Source: Toxorhynchites rutilus septentrionalis (lineage: Eukaryota > Arthropoda > Insecta > Diptera > Culicidae). From it: 64,000 bases of DNA. Position numbers and translations under genes: made by a program. The notes beneath the pieces are model-generated. The model saw only the letters and a list, made by a program, of their open reading frames with translations. It made no database searches and was not told the origin of the DNA. Shown here one piece after another: positions 21,330-31,597 of this stretch. The DNA lies in assembly GCF_029784135.1 (NCBI RefSeq), contig NC_073746.1:112528035-112592034 (forward strand). The letters run 5' to 3'. Numbering within the stretch: position 1 is the stretch's first letter; the number at the start of each line of letters is the position of its first letter.

Positions 21330-23101
21330 TCTTCAGTGAGCCTTCAAATATGATTCGATCTTTAGTCGATGAACTGTCCTTCTTCGCGACGGTGTATTCT
21401 TCGATAATATTAGGGTACTGCAATTTGAGATCTGGGTGTCTTCCTTGATTTTGTTCTGACGAATCGAATCGTTGAGGAGGGTGCTGCTCATCTGCCGAAT
21501 TATTCGTTCCGGTCACCTCCTCAAGTTTCCACAAACGTTGTAGTTGATCTTCGATCGACGGAGCTAAAGCTACATGACAAGTTACTGCTTCTCTTGATTC
21601 ATCGTGCTTCATTTGACCAGTGACGATCGAGCCAAAGACCGTTTCGACCAGCATGGGAAGATTCTGGACCAAGCGGATTCGTCCATCTAGCAAAAGAGTG
21701 TAGAAATGACCTGCGCCAATTATGAGGTCGATTCTTCGAGAAATGTTAAACTCAGGATCGGCTAACAAAACTGATTGCGGAATTTTCCAATGGGTAGTAG
21801 AATATGAAACTGCTGGGGTATCGCTGGTAACTTTTTGCAGGACGAGAAAATTCATTCGCTGCTTGAAATCATTCACTCTGGATCGGAGCTCAGTTGTCAC
21901 CTGATATTTAGCGTTGGTGAGGGTGCCGTCTACACCCGTTATGGGGACGTTGACTGTTGTGCGGGTAAGATGCAATTGATGACACAACCGTTCACTGATT
22001 GCGTTCGGCTGCGACCCTGTGTCCAACAGGGCTCGAGCCAAGTGCTCTTGTCCATATGCATCTACGATTATTAGAACCACGGTAGAAAGAAGTACACTCA
22101 TTTTGTTTCCTTCTACAGCTGCGCTGGATGCTGCTACGTGAGCATTATTGTCGGCAGCCAGAGTCTCGGTGGTGGCAATAGCAGATACCACGCGGGAGGG
22201 ACCAGGTAGGGGCTCGTTCTCTGTTTTCGGGGTTGTCTCTGATTTAGGTTCCGGATGCAATTGAACTTCGATGTTACCGGGGTGTATCATCGTGTGGTGT
22301 CGCTTGGTACATTGCTTGCACACAAACTTTGAGCGACAAGTACGAGCAAAATGGTCGCTACGGAAGCAATTGCTACATAGCTTTTTGTCGTTTACGACCC
22401 TCAAACGATATTCATGAATATTCATTTCGTTGAATAAGAGACAGTCCATCAGTGAATGCCTCTGTTTTTCACAGGCGGGACATAACGGATATTCCTTGTT
22501 AACACTTTCAGCCATAGCGTTGGAGCTGACACGAGAGGCATTCTGCTTTTGAATTCCAGAATTGTGGTTTCCGGTTTTGGATTGGGATGGGCTTGGGCGG
22601 TTGACCATAATCGTCTCCAGTACTCGAGTCCTTTTCTGCAGGAACTCAACCATTTTTTCGTAGGTCGGATTTTCATCTGATGCGATTGATTCCTCCCATG
22701 CGCTGTGGGAGGCGTCATCTAATTTGTCTACCAGCAGCTCTATCAGAATGGAACTAAATTGTTCGACAGGTTCTCCTAACTGCTGCAGTACCTTGGTGTG
22801 CCGTTGAAAATCATCAAGAATGCGGTGGAGCGCCTCCACAGAATCAGTTGGGATCTTTGGGTACTTCAGGAGCGCTCGTATGTGCTTTTTTCGTAGTAGA
22901 CTCTTATTGGAATAACGCTTGATAAGCGTGTCCCACGCAACAGAGTAGTTCGCAGCGGTGATGGTGATAGAATGAATGAGATTCGCTGCTTCTCCCTTTA
23001 GAGCAGCGCGAAGATAGTGAAATTTCTGCACACTTGATATCTCCGTTGACGAGTGAATCATGGAAAGGAAGGTGTCGTGGAAGGTCAGCCATCCATTAAA
23101 A
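21229..23101 (-). pseudogene. BEL gag-protease-RT start
   Basis: The open frame (Met at 23061; homology starts at about 23098) encodes the BEL gag domain (FHYLRAALKGEAANLI, RYSNKSLLRKKHIRALL). Next comes a zinc knuckle of the form C-x2-C-x4-H-x4-C (CSNCFRSDHFARTC) followed by a CKQCTKRHH finger, and then a retropepsin-like aspartic protease with ALLDTGSQ (Asp-Thr-Gly). It continues through GSIVTGQ into the first RT residues (DRIIFEG), where BEL enzymes have a short run before motif A. It is joined to the gag N-terminus by a one-base frameshift at about 23100. In the intact family this is one polyprotein cleaved by its protease. Confidence 0.85.
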
Positions 23102-23509
23102 TCACTCAGGCAGCGTGATCGTCAGCAGTTTTACGTTCGACAGTGGGTTGGGAAATGGTAGTTGCGCGGGGATAGCCTGAGTAGAGGTTGATGCCACAGG
23201 CAATTGTTGGGTGGAGTGCTTCACTAGCAAACTAGCTTTCACTTGAAAATATTTTTCTTCGACCTTGGCTCTTATTTCGGCATTTTCCAGTGCAAAGTTT
23301 TCATCGACATCGAACTCTTCGTACTCTGATTGTACTGTTTCGAAAGAATCCATCAACTTCTCAATACGCTCCAGTCGTAGTGGAATTTCGTGGCCATGTT
23401 CATCAGGATCAAAATTCCGCAAGAATGTCTCCAAACGCGTAATCGAGTCAAGAATGTTTTTTCGCTTCAGCTCCTTAGCTTTCATTCTTTTCTCGTTCTG
23501 ATTTGACAT
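23102..23509 (-). pseudogene. BEL gag N-terminus
   Basis: The start Met at 23509 (MSNQNEKRMKAKELKRKN) is chosen because it opens the charged coiled-coil-like segment typical of BEL gag N-termini (ITRLETFLRNFD, RLERIEKLMDSFE). The longer frame from 23623 adds only leader sequence. The frame stops after LLTITLPE. The continuation DFNGWLTFHDTFLSMIHS is intact one base out of frame, so a single indel splits the gag. Confidence 0.8.
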
Positions 23510-23886
23510 CTTGACGTTAGATCCGAACACAAATGGGCAGCTAAAATGGTCGAAAAAGACCCAGCAGTACCGAAAAATTGAGTAGATCTTATTGGAACGG
23601 TACTCACCTTGTACCTCTTCCAAAGAGGCCTTGTATGATTAATTCTATCAGCAACTAACGGGAAATAACAGGTTGAGATAACTGGACAATGGGCAGTTAT
23701 ACACGGGTAATGTGGGTGGCAGCATTAACGAATTTTTCCAATTTCGTTAGAAGTTCGGGAAACGGGGTTTATCTCTGTTAATCTTCTTGATATCGTGCGG
23801 ATTCCGTATGCTCTGGGTAGTGTCGGTTTTCAGGTTATGTGACCGTACGTCTACTTGTTTGCGGGGCGAATTGTGTGACCTTTATC

Positions 23887-23904
23887 CTGGTCACGGCACC
23901 AAAA
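23887..23904 (-). promoter_or_regulatory. BEL primer-binding site
   Basis: Directly inside the 5' LTR end (..CCCCATCA) the minus strand reads TTTTGGTGCCGTGACCAG. This matches the 'TGGTGCCGTGACCAGGAT' type of site seen next to BEL/Pao LTRs. It fixes the LTR end and the minus-strand orientation. Confidence 0.75.
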
Positions 23905-24223
23905 TGATGGGGTTGAACACTAATGGGGCGGGATTTCTACAACGGGTTAATCGCTGGGATTTCTTCGTGCAAATGGGAGACTCCAATCTCGATCGCTAGA
24001 TGGACCGCAGATGGTTTCGACGGGGAATACTCGGGGGACACTCGGGGGACACTCGGGGAACACTTCTGTTACAGCAGTAGTGTTGAACAACGAACGACTC
24101 GTTGAACTATTTCGGGATATTCATAAAAAAAAACTCGCGGAGTTTTTTAACAAAACTTCAGTCCCTTTAATACGTCTTCCATTCTTGAAGGTTCGATACA
24201 AAGTAACAAACTTGGTGAAAAAA
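23905..24223 (-). repeat. BEL 5' LTR, first part (before Y3)
   Basis: It matches 19682-20002 almost base for base up to the A-run, where Y3 begins. It resumes at 27681. Confidence 0.85.
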
Positions 24224-25180
24224 CAGGAAGTGGGTTATATCTACGGTATAACCGCAAGGGTGACGTAGGACTATCGTTGATTTAGAGATCATTTGTATGA
24301 AGTTGAATCTGAATTCATTCTGAATGAATGAATATTTGGAGAACTTCGAAAACGAGAGCGTTACGTTGGAGGCACAAGGTTGAACCAAATGAAAAACCAC
24401 AAAACCAAATGTATTTGGTCACAGTGTTACATGGATAGAAAACATTCAATTAAACTCTTTCACATGAATATATTTTGAAAATTCCCAAAGGAACTGGCAG
24501 ATTATTTTCAGTAACGATTAGATATTTCCACATTTTCCTCGATACTGGAAGCCCACCAGTGGTTAAGGCCAACTCGATAACCACCTGTTAATAGCACTTG
24601 ATTGAAACATATTTGGTCACAGTGTTACATGGATAGAAAACATTCAATAAAATTCTTTCACATGAATATATTTTGAAAATTCCCAAAGGAACTGGCAGAT
24701 TATTTTCAGTAACGATTAGATATTTCCACATTTTCCTCGATACTGGAAGCCCACCAGTGGTTGATGCCAACTCGATAACCACCTGTTAATAGCACTTGAT
24801 TGAAACATATTTGGTCACAGTGTTACATGGATAGAAAACATTCAATTAAACTCTTTCACATGAATATATTTTGAAAATTCCCAGAGGAACTGGCAGATTA
24901 TTTTCAGTAACGATTAGTTATTTCCACATTTTCCTCGATACTGGAAGCCAACCAGTGGTTAATACCAACTCGATAACCACCTGTTAATAGCACTTGATTG
25001 AAACATATTTGGTCACAGTGTTACATGGATAGAAAACATTCAATTAAACTCTTTAACATGAATATTTTTTGAAAATTCCCAAAGGAACTGGCAGATTATT
25101 TTCCAGCAATGATTAGATCTTTCCGGAACTTTCTCGATGCTGAATGGCATCCTAACGGAAAGAGTTCTGCGCGTGTATGT

Positions 25181-25396
25181 GTCGATCCTTCGCCGTCCAC
25201 CTCCTCCAGCACGTTAGGCAACGATGTTGTCTTGTCGATGTCCTCACGAAAAATGAATGTGTCTCACCACCAGAATATCGCTTAAGTATGCTTTTTGTGT
25301 GTGATTGAATCGAGAGAAGGTGTGGTTTACAATGGCAATTTGGAAGGCAAACTAGAGGGGAATGAACTCTCTGAGCTCGGAACTTTCGGCGACTGA
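25181..25396 (+). pseudogene. Small-ORF block, Y3 first copy
   Basis: The frame reads VDPSPSTSSSTLGNDVV, MSSRKMNVSHHQNIA, TAA stop, VCFLCVIESREGVVYNG and ends GNELSELGTFGD. It aligns end to end with the 87-codon ORF of Y2 (15954-16217), with mostly single-residue changes and one Lys-to-stop change. Confidence 0.45.
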
Positions 25397-26286
25397 GCAA
25401 TAATCGATTGCGGGCGCATACAATATTGGATACGGAAATATCCTACTGATGGGGAAGAATAATCTTCTGAAGCTATCCTGTTAATTGCGATTGATTGAAA
25501 AACCACAAAACCAAATGTATTTGGTCACAGTGTTACATGGATAGAAAACATTCAATTAAACTCTTTCACATGAATATATTTTGAAAATTCCCAGAGGAAC
25601 TGGCAGATTATTTTCAGTAACGATTAGTTATTTCCACATTTTCCTCGATACTGGAAGCCCACCAGTGGTTAATGCCAACTCGATAACCACCTGTTAATAG
25701 CACTTGGTTGAAACATATTTGGTCACAGTGTAACCTGGATAGAAAACATTCAATTAAACTCTTTCACATGAATATATTTTGAAAATTCCCAGAGGAACTG
25801 GCAGATTATTTTCAGTAACGATTAGTTATTTCCACATTTTCCTCGATACTGGAAGCCCACCAGTGGTTAATGCCAACTCGATAACCACCTGTTAATAGCA
25901 CTTGGTTGAAACATATTTGGTCACAGTGTAACCTGGATAGAAAACATTCAATTAAACTCTTTCACATGAATATATTTTGAAAATTCCCAGAGGAACTGGC
26001 AGATTATTTTCAGTAACGATTAGTTATTTCCACATTTTCCTCGATACTGGAAGCCCACCAGTGGTTAATGCCAACTCGATAACCACCTGTTAATAGCACT
26101 TGATTGAAACATATTTGGTCACAGTGTTACATGGATAGAAAACATTCAATTAAACTCTTTCACATGAATATATTTTGAAAATTCCCAAAGGAACTGGTAG
26201 ATTATTTTCCAGCAATGATTAGATCTTTCCGGAACTTTCTCGATGCTGAATGGCATCCTAACGGAAAGAGTTCTGCGCGTGTATGT

Positions 26287-26502
26287 GTCGATCCTTCGCC
26301 GTCCACCTCCTCCAGCACGTTAGGCAACGATGTTGTCTTGTCGATGTCCTCACGAAAAATTAATGTGTCTCACCACCAGAATATCGCTTAAGTATGCTTT
26401 TTGTGTGTGATTGAATCGAGAGAAGGTGTGGTTTACGATGGCAATTTGGAAGGCAAACTAGAGGGGAATGAACTCTCTGAGCTCGGAACTTTCGGCGACT
26501 GA
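26287..26502 (+). pseudogene. Small-ORF block, Y3 second copy
   Basis: Nearly identical to 25181-25396 with the same internal TAA. The visible coding differences are MSSRKI for MSSRKM and YDG for YNG. It is part of the second ~1.1 kb higher-order repeat. Confidence 0.45.
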
Positions 26503-27399
26503 GCAATAATCGATTGCGGGCGCATACAATATTGGATACGGAAATATCCTACTGATGGGGAAGAATAATCTTCTGAAGCTATCCTGTTAATTGCGATTGA
26601 TTGAAAAACCACAAAACCAAATGTATTTGGTCACAGTGTTACATGGATAGAAAACATTCAATTAAACTCTTTCACATGAATATATTTTGAAAATTCCCAA
26701 AGGAACTGGCAGATTATTTTCAGTAACGATTAGATATTTCCACATTTTCCTCGATACTGGAAGCCCACCATTGGTTAATGCCAACTCGATAACCACCTGT
26801 TAATAGCACTTGATTGAAACATATTTGGTCACAGTGTAACATGGATAGAAAACATTCAATTAAACTCTTTCACATGAATATATTTTGAAAATTCCCAGAG
26901 GAACTGGCAGATTATTTTCAGTAACGATTAGATATTTCCACATTTTCCTCGATACTGGAAGCCCACCAGTGGTTAATGCCAACTCGATAACCACCTGTTA
27001 ATAGCACTTGATTGAAACATATTTGGTCACAGTGTTACATGGATAGAAAACATTCAATTAAACTCTTTCACATGAATATATTTTGAAAATTCCCAAAGGA
27101 ACTGGCAGATTATTTTCAGTAACGATTAGATATTTCCACATTTTCCTCGATACTGGAAGCCCACCAGTGGTTAATGCCAACTCGATAACCACCTGTTAAT
27201 AGCCGCGCGTGTATGTGTGTGTAGCGATGTCTTCCCAGGGAACCGTTTGTGGCATCACTCTCCTCCTGATAGATTCCCTTCTGGCCTAGGGTGCACAAAC
27301 AGGCTCTTGGTGACACCGTTCATCCGCGCTTTCATGATAAATAAAGAGCTTCACCGCAACAGCGACAACATGCTCCAATCGCTGTTCAAAAACTGAGTT

Positions 27400-27450
27400 G
27401 ATTTCCGAGCGCCGCTCGCTTATATAGCGATTGGTGATTTCAATAGCCTG
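27400..27450 (-). promoter_or_regulatory. Predicted core promoter in Y3
   Basis: Minus-strand CCAAT, TATATAAGCG and TCAGTT occur in the same order and spacing as in Y2. The sequence between them has changed at several positions while the boxes are unchanged. Confidence 0.45.
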
Positions 27451-27680
27451 TTTTGAAAGCAATTTTAAGACTATTGAAACAAGTTTTTGGATCAAAAAGT
27501 AACAAGTATATAACGCGTAGACATTTTATCTTTCGAATGAAGTGTTTATCATACCATTTCGTTCAGTTGTTTAGGAGCTATTAACGCTCAAAATCTCGGT
27601 CTCCGGCGTAACGCTTTCGTTTTCGAAACTTTGATTTTACACCCCGGTATAGAAATGAAAGACGTAGTCCTACGTCAAAA

Positions 27681-27779
27681 CGTTGCTATAGGAGCGAAAA
27701 ACATTGGGTTGCTAGGGTGCACAAATCGCAAGATTACTAGATGGCTAGATTTCTACAATATTCCATTTCAGATCTAACA
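27681..27779 (-). repeat. BEL 5' LTR, second part (after Y3)
   Basis: CGTTGCTATAGGAGCGAAAA to CAGATCTAACA matches 20003-20092 of the other LTR, apart from a local difference near 27707-27733. Confidence 0.85.
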
Positions 27780-28640
27780 GGTATCGAATGGAAGGGCTTG
27801 ACTAGTAGAACACAGTTATTTATGAAAAATCCAAATCACACACACAGTTATTTATGAAAAATCCAAATCCAAAATGGCCTTTACCACAAGATGGTGCCAT
27901 ATATATATTTTTTAGCAACCCCATCAATATGGGTATCATATGAAAGAGCTTGACTAGTAGGGTACAGTTATTTATGAAAAATGTAATTCCTACAAAATGG
28001 CGGACTACACATTTTCTCAGAACCCCATCAATATATATATCAAATGAAAAGGATTGACTAGTAGAATACAGTTATTTATGGAAAATTCAAATCCAAAATG
28101 GCCGCCACCACAAAACACATATTTTTTTTTTCAAAAACCTCATCAATATGGGTATAAAAAGAAAGTTCTCGACTAGTAGAACAAAGCAGATCATGAAAAA
28201 TTCAATTCCAAGATGGTCGCAGTCCCCAAACAGCTAATTACTTTTTAAATTGTTTCATTCAGCTTGACCTGTTTCTATGTATGTTTGAATGTTTGTATGG
28301 TTGTCCCACATTTATAGAAAATTGACCCCGTTCCTGTTGACTGATTGATCTGAAATTTGGAAGACATCTTTAATTCTACTGTCATTTCCAAATTGCGTAT
28401 TCCATGATCTTGAAAAATTCAATTTGGCCGTCGCTAAAAAATGGCTGAATGACTTGACTTGGAGAACACGAAACATAATAAGCAAAATAAATTCAAAAAG
28501 GTCGCCGCCGCTAAATGATCGACTATGTATTTTTTTACAATTCCCTCAATATCGGGTTCAAATGAAATGATTTGACTAATAGAATACAGTACATCATGAA
28601 AATATCCCGAAGAAAAATAGGTAATAAATAAACGTTGGAT
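27780..28640 (+). repeat. ~125 bp tandem array, right part
   Basis: About five diverged units share CCCATCAATATGGGTAT, GACTAGTAGAA, CAGTTATTTATGAAAAAT and CCAAAATGGC. The 28330-28440 part (TTGATCTGAAATTTGGAA, GCGTATTCCATGATCTTGAA) parallels 19500-19600. The array predates the BEL insertion. Confidence 0.8.
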
Positions 28641-28814
28641 TTCCAATATCCATAGTTAGTTGTTTCATCATATACCACACGATTTTATTTAAGTCTCATC
28701 ATTGCCCTAGATTAATGAAGGAACGGATGTGATAGCTACTAACTGCTACTTGTCCAATTATTTCCTAGCTTTTAGTACATTAAACCGTTTAACTTAAAAA
28801 GTTTTTTTTACAGG

Positions 28815-29190
28815 TTACGACAGGCCTTCCGGAGCGTGGCGCATCTTCGACGACCTCTACACCAGAACGAAAACGTTGAAACCATCGTTGTGCGGTGGAA
28901 ATGGAAACTGTATCGGGTCCATAAACTGCACAAATTTTATTGGCAGCTTGAGATGCATTTTTGCCTTTGTCATAGTAGTACTGTAAAATATGTCGGATTT
29001 TCTCTTTATTTTGCTCCATATTTGCGACACTATAACTCACGAACGACTTAACCAAACAAAACACTGTCAAGAACTATATTATAGCGCGCAAAAATACCTT
29101 TCCAACAAGCTATAGTATGACTCGATACAATGAACACAACTAGAACTACGCGCTTACAACGACAACTCGCGGACTTTCTTAACAGGCTAA
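28815..29190 (-). pseudogene. mariner fragment (5' end and HTH only)
   Basis: It encodes MEQNKEKIRHILQYYYDK to DAPRSGRPVV, the bipartite HTH start of a mariner transposase, plus upstream leader and one terminal repeat (AACAGGCTAATATT). It is nearly identical to 46960-47346 of the longer copy. The catalytic domain and other end are missing, and at 28815 the match breaks abruptly. Confidence 0.85.
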
Positions 29191-29340
29191 TATTTGCAAT
29201 GCCCACTTCCCTAGGGCACATTGGTTTTGATGTCTCTGTTAGGGAATACATTTCGGTAGGAACAAAAGTTCCCCTACTCTCATCTATTTGCAATGCCAAT
29301 TTCCCCCTGGCAGCTTGGTTTTGATGTCTCTGTTAGGGAC
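29188..29340 (+). repeat. Short tandem duplication (~95-100 bp unit)
   Basis: TTTGCAATGCC.A.TTCCC is followed by TTGGTTTTGATGTCTCTGTT at 29190 and again at 29288. No coding potential. Just beyond it, 29460-29515 is an AT-only inverted repeat. Confidence 0.7.
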
Positions 29341-29345
29341 CCGCC

Positions 29346-30295
29346 GCATGTGTCGTTAATTTCGACCAATTAGAAGTGGATATTTCCGTTAGGATAGGGG
29401 TTGAGATTTTTCAACTGTTCGATAGTTAGTTTCATGACATATATTATTTTCTTCAATATAAATTTTTTTACTTATTTATTTATAATAAATAAATAAAATA
29501 AATTTTTTATAAAAAAATCCTCCTGGACGTGAGTCGAATCGGTGATATGTTTGAATAAATGTGAGCCTTGACTAGTTTTGACTAGTTTTTTGACGATATC
29601 CAACATGAATGTTATAGGAAGTGACCACTTCCATATCAACACTTACGTGACCAGAACACCAGAAAGTTGGACATCAAAGATAACATTCTAAAGAAACTAA
29701 AAAATGATTCATCAGCAAAAAAAACTTCAAAATTTAATACCGTTTTATTAATATGATGGATAACTGCTCCGCGCACCATTGAGGGGATTAAATTTTCTCT
29801 ATTAGATTAATATGAGCTTTTTCTACAGATGCCGAATGCAGTATCTTATGCTCAACCAATGGACCCGCGAATGATTCGAAAAATAAAACTAATCTACCGA
29901 GAAAAATTGGAATCGTCAATCATATTAAATTCAGAAACACTGAACAAGACATTGAAGAACATTGAAAGATGTATTATTTTGCTTTTTTTTTTACAATTCG
30001 ATTCTTGGCATTATTCCATGTCAAACTTGTTTATGATCGCTACTCCTGAGACATAAATCTCTTGGAACTCCAAGAAAAAAGAATGTCACAGTGTCACATG
30101 TGTCACATGTATTATTATAGAAAATGGCCAATTAGAAAGGATTGAATAAATGGATTTGAGAAAGATGAAAAAGTAAGTGAATGCATACAGATATCAAATA
30201 GAAATTACAACTCTCAAAAATGTGATCGTATAATATCAGCAGGAGGCGATTCACACAGACTGACAGTAGATAATCCGAGTTATAAGATTAATTGA
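29346..30295. other. AT-rich sequence, no supported gene
   Basis: It includes an AT hairpin at about 29460-29515 and TGTCACATGTGTCACATG at 30090-30110. No element or gene was recognised. Confidence 0.4.
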
Positions 30296-30297
30296 TA

Positions 30298-31595
30298 AAG
30301 GGTGTGTCACATCAAATTGCATCACGGAAAAAACGCTGTAGAAATTCGCCCAGTAGACCGATCCTTTTGAAAATTTTAGACAGTAAAATAAAAACTATTA
30401 AACAACTTTTGGCATTTTCTTTTTATTCATACTTCGAGCCCAAGCCCGTATGCTCGCACCTTCCTCTTTACCCCGTCCATAAGGTTATGTACAACGTCAG
30501 GTTGTTGTTTTTTTTGAACAGAAATCCATTTTCTCTTGAAGTCCGCCTCCGATTTGACAACTTTTGGGTTCTTCCGGAGGTCCTGCTTCATAATCGCCCA
30601 ATATTTCTCTATTGGGCGAAGCTCCGGCGCGTTGGGCGGGTTCATTTCCTTTGGCACGAAGGTGACCCCGTTGGCTTCGTACCACTCCAACACGTCCTTT
30701 GAATAGTGGCACGAAGCGAGATCCGGCCAGAAGATGGTCGGGTCCTCGTGCTGCTTCAATAGTGGTAGTAAGCGCTTCTGTAGGCACTCCTTAAGGTAAA
30801 CCTGCCCGTTTACCGTGCCGGTCATCACGAAGGGGGCGCTCCGCTTTCCGCAAGAGCAGATCGCTTGCCACATCATGTACTTTTTGACAAACTTGGATAG
30901 TTTTTGCTTGCGAATCTCCTCCGGAACGCTGAATTTGTCCTTTGCGGAGAAGAACAACAGGCCCGGCAGCTGACGAAAGTCCGCTTTGACGTAGGTTTCG
31001 TTGTCCATTACCAGGCAATGCGGCTTCGTCAGCATTTTGGTGTACAGCTTCCGGGCTCGCGTCTTCCCCACCATGTTTTGCCTTTCGTCGCGGTTAGGAG
31101 CCTTCTGAACCTTGTATGTACGCAGGCCCTCCCGCTGCTTGGTCCGCTGGACGAATGAACTTGACAAATTAAGCTTATTGGCGACATCCCGGACCGAACT
31201 TCTCGGATCACGTCTAAAATGCTTAACCACGCGCTAGTGATCTTTTTCATTGACGGAGCATCCATTTTTGCCGTTCTTCACCTTCCGGTCGATGGTTAGG
31301 TTCTCGAAGTATCGTTTTAGTACTCTGCTGACCGTGGATTGGACGATTCCCAGCATCTTACCGATGTCCCGATGTGACAACTCCGGATTCTCGAAATGAG
31401 TGCGCAGGATCAATTCACAACGCTCTTTTTCGTTCGACGACATTTTTCCAAATTTACGAAAAATTGACAGTGAAGCATGGCTAACGTGATCTATACACTC
31501 TTATCTGATTATAAGCGAAAGCTGAAGATATAATTCCTAAAAATTAAATTTCTACAGCGTTTTTTCCGTGATGCAATTTGATGTGACACATCCTT
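30298..31595 (-). mobile_element. ITmD37E transposon, copy 1
   Basis: TA at 30296-30297 and 31596-31597 encloses terminal inverted repeats beginning AAGGRTGTGTCACATCAAAT, about 50 bp long. The element is 1298 bp with one transposase frame. Confidence 0.9.
30427..31443 (-). pseudogene. DD37E Tc1/mariner-family transposase, one nonsense codon
   Basis: The frame from Met at 31443 (MSSNEKERCELILRTHFEN) to the stop at 30427 is about 338 codons, full length for the family. It has HTH segments at the N-terminus (GKMLGIVQSTVSRVLKR; DVANKLNLSSSFVQRT) and the catalytic triad in VMDNETY, FWPDLASCHY and RPIEKYW. The second Asp and the Glu are separated by 37 residues, which is diagnostic of ITmD37E. It is broken only by TAG at 31234-31236 (a Lys codon, AAG, in copy 2), between the HTH region and the catalytic domain. 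Otherwise it reads as intact, so inactivation is recent. Confidence 0.9.
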
Positions 31596-31597
31596 TA

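Larger units (their letters stand above)
24415..27200 (-). repeat. 198 bp tandem array with ~1106 bp higher-order repeat
   Basis: TTGGTCACAGTGT recurs at 24415, 24613, 24811, 25009, then 25520, 25719, 25917, 26115, then 26627, 26825 and 27023. Within groups the period is 198-199 bp. After every fourth unit a divergent ~315 bp block intervenes, so the sequence repeats every ~1106 bp: 24415-25519, 25520-26626 and a partial third. Unit landmarks are AGGAACTGGCAGATTATTTT and AACTCGATAACCACCTGTTA. Diverged units of the same family are in Y2. Confidence 0.9.
24224..27676 (-). mobile_element. Y-family repeat, copy 3 (3.45 kb), inserted in BEL LTR
   Basis: In minus orientation it begins GACGTAGGACTACGTC (27676) and ends GATATAACCCACTTCCTG (24224). 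The empty site is the intact 3' LTR, which has A7 at 19996-20002. Here A6 precedes and A4 follows the insert, consistent with about 3 bp of duplication in an oligo-A target. It contains the core promoter, two near-identical ~1.1 kb higher-order repeats and two copies of the small ORF block. Confidence 0.8.
19682..27779 (-). mobile_element. BEL/Pao LTR retrotransposon, defective, holding Y3 in its 5' LTR
   Basis: Target duplication GGTAT lies at 19677-19681 and 27780-27784. On the minus strand the 5' LTR is 27779-23905, interrupted by Y3, and the 3' LTR is 20092-19682 (411 bp). Gag, protease, partial RT, RNase H and integrase-end remnants lie between. Only about 4.6 kb is retroelement; the rest is Y3. 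The RT palm with its YVDD box and most of integrase are deleted and frames are broken, so it is inactive. Confidence 0.85.

Noticed and set aside
19700..24105. Identical 60-codon ORFs at 19700-19882 and 23923-24105
   Set aside because: They are the same stretch of the two BEL LTRs, not duplicated genes.
24415..27200. CRISPR-like regularly spaced repeats
   Set aside because: The period is ~198 bp with the whole unit conserved and no unique spacers. The context is eukaryotic, so this is a minisatellite.
24224..27676. Helitron interpretation of Y
   Set aside because: The ends are GACG..CCTG (or CAGG..CGTC) instead of TC..CTRR. No 3' hairpin-CTRR was seen, and the Helitron fragments at 36 kb are unrelated.
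29460..29515. AT-only inverted repeat as a replication origin
   Set aside because: Simple AT-rich palindrome with no supporting context in a eukaryotic intergenic region.
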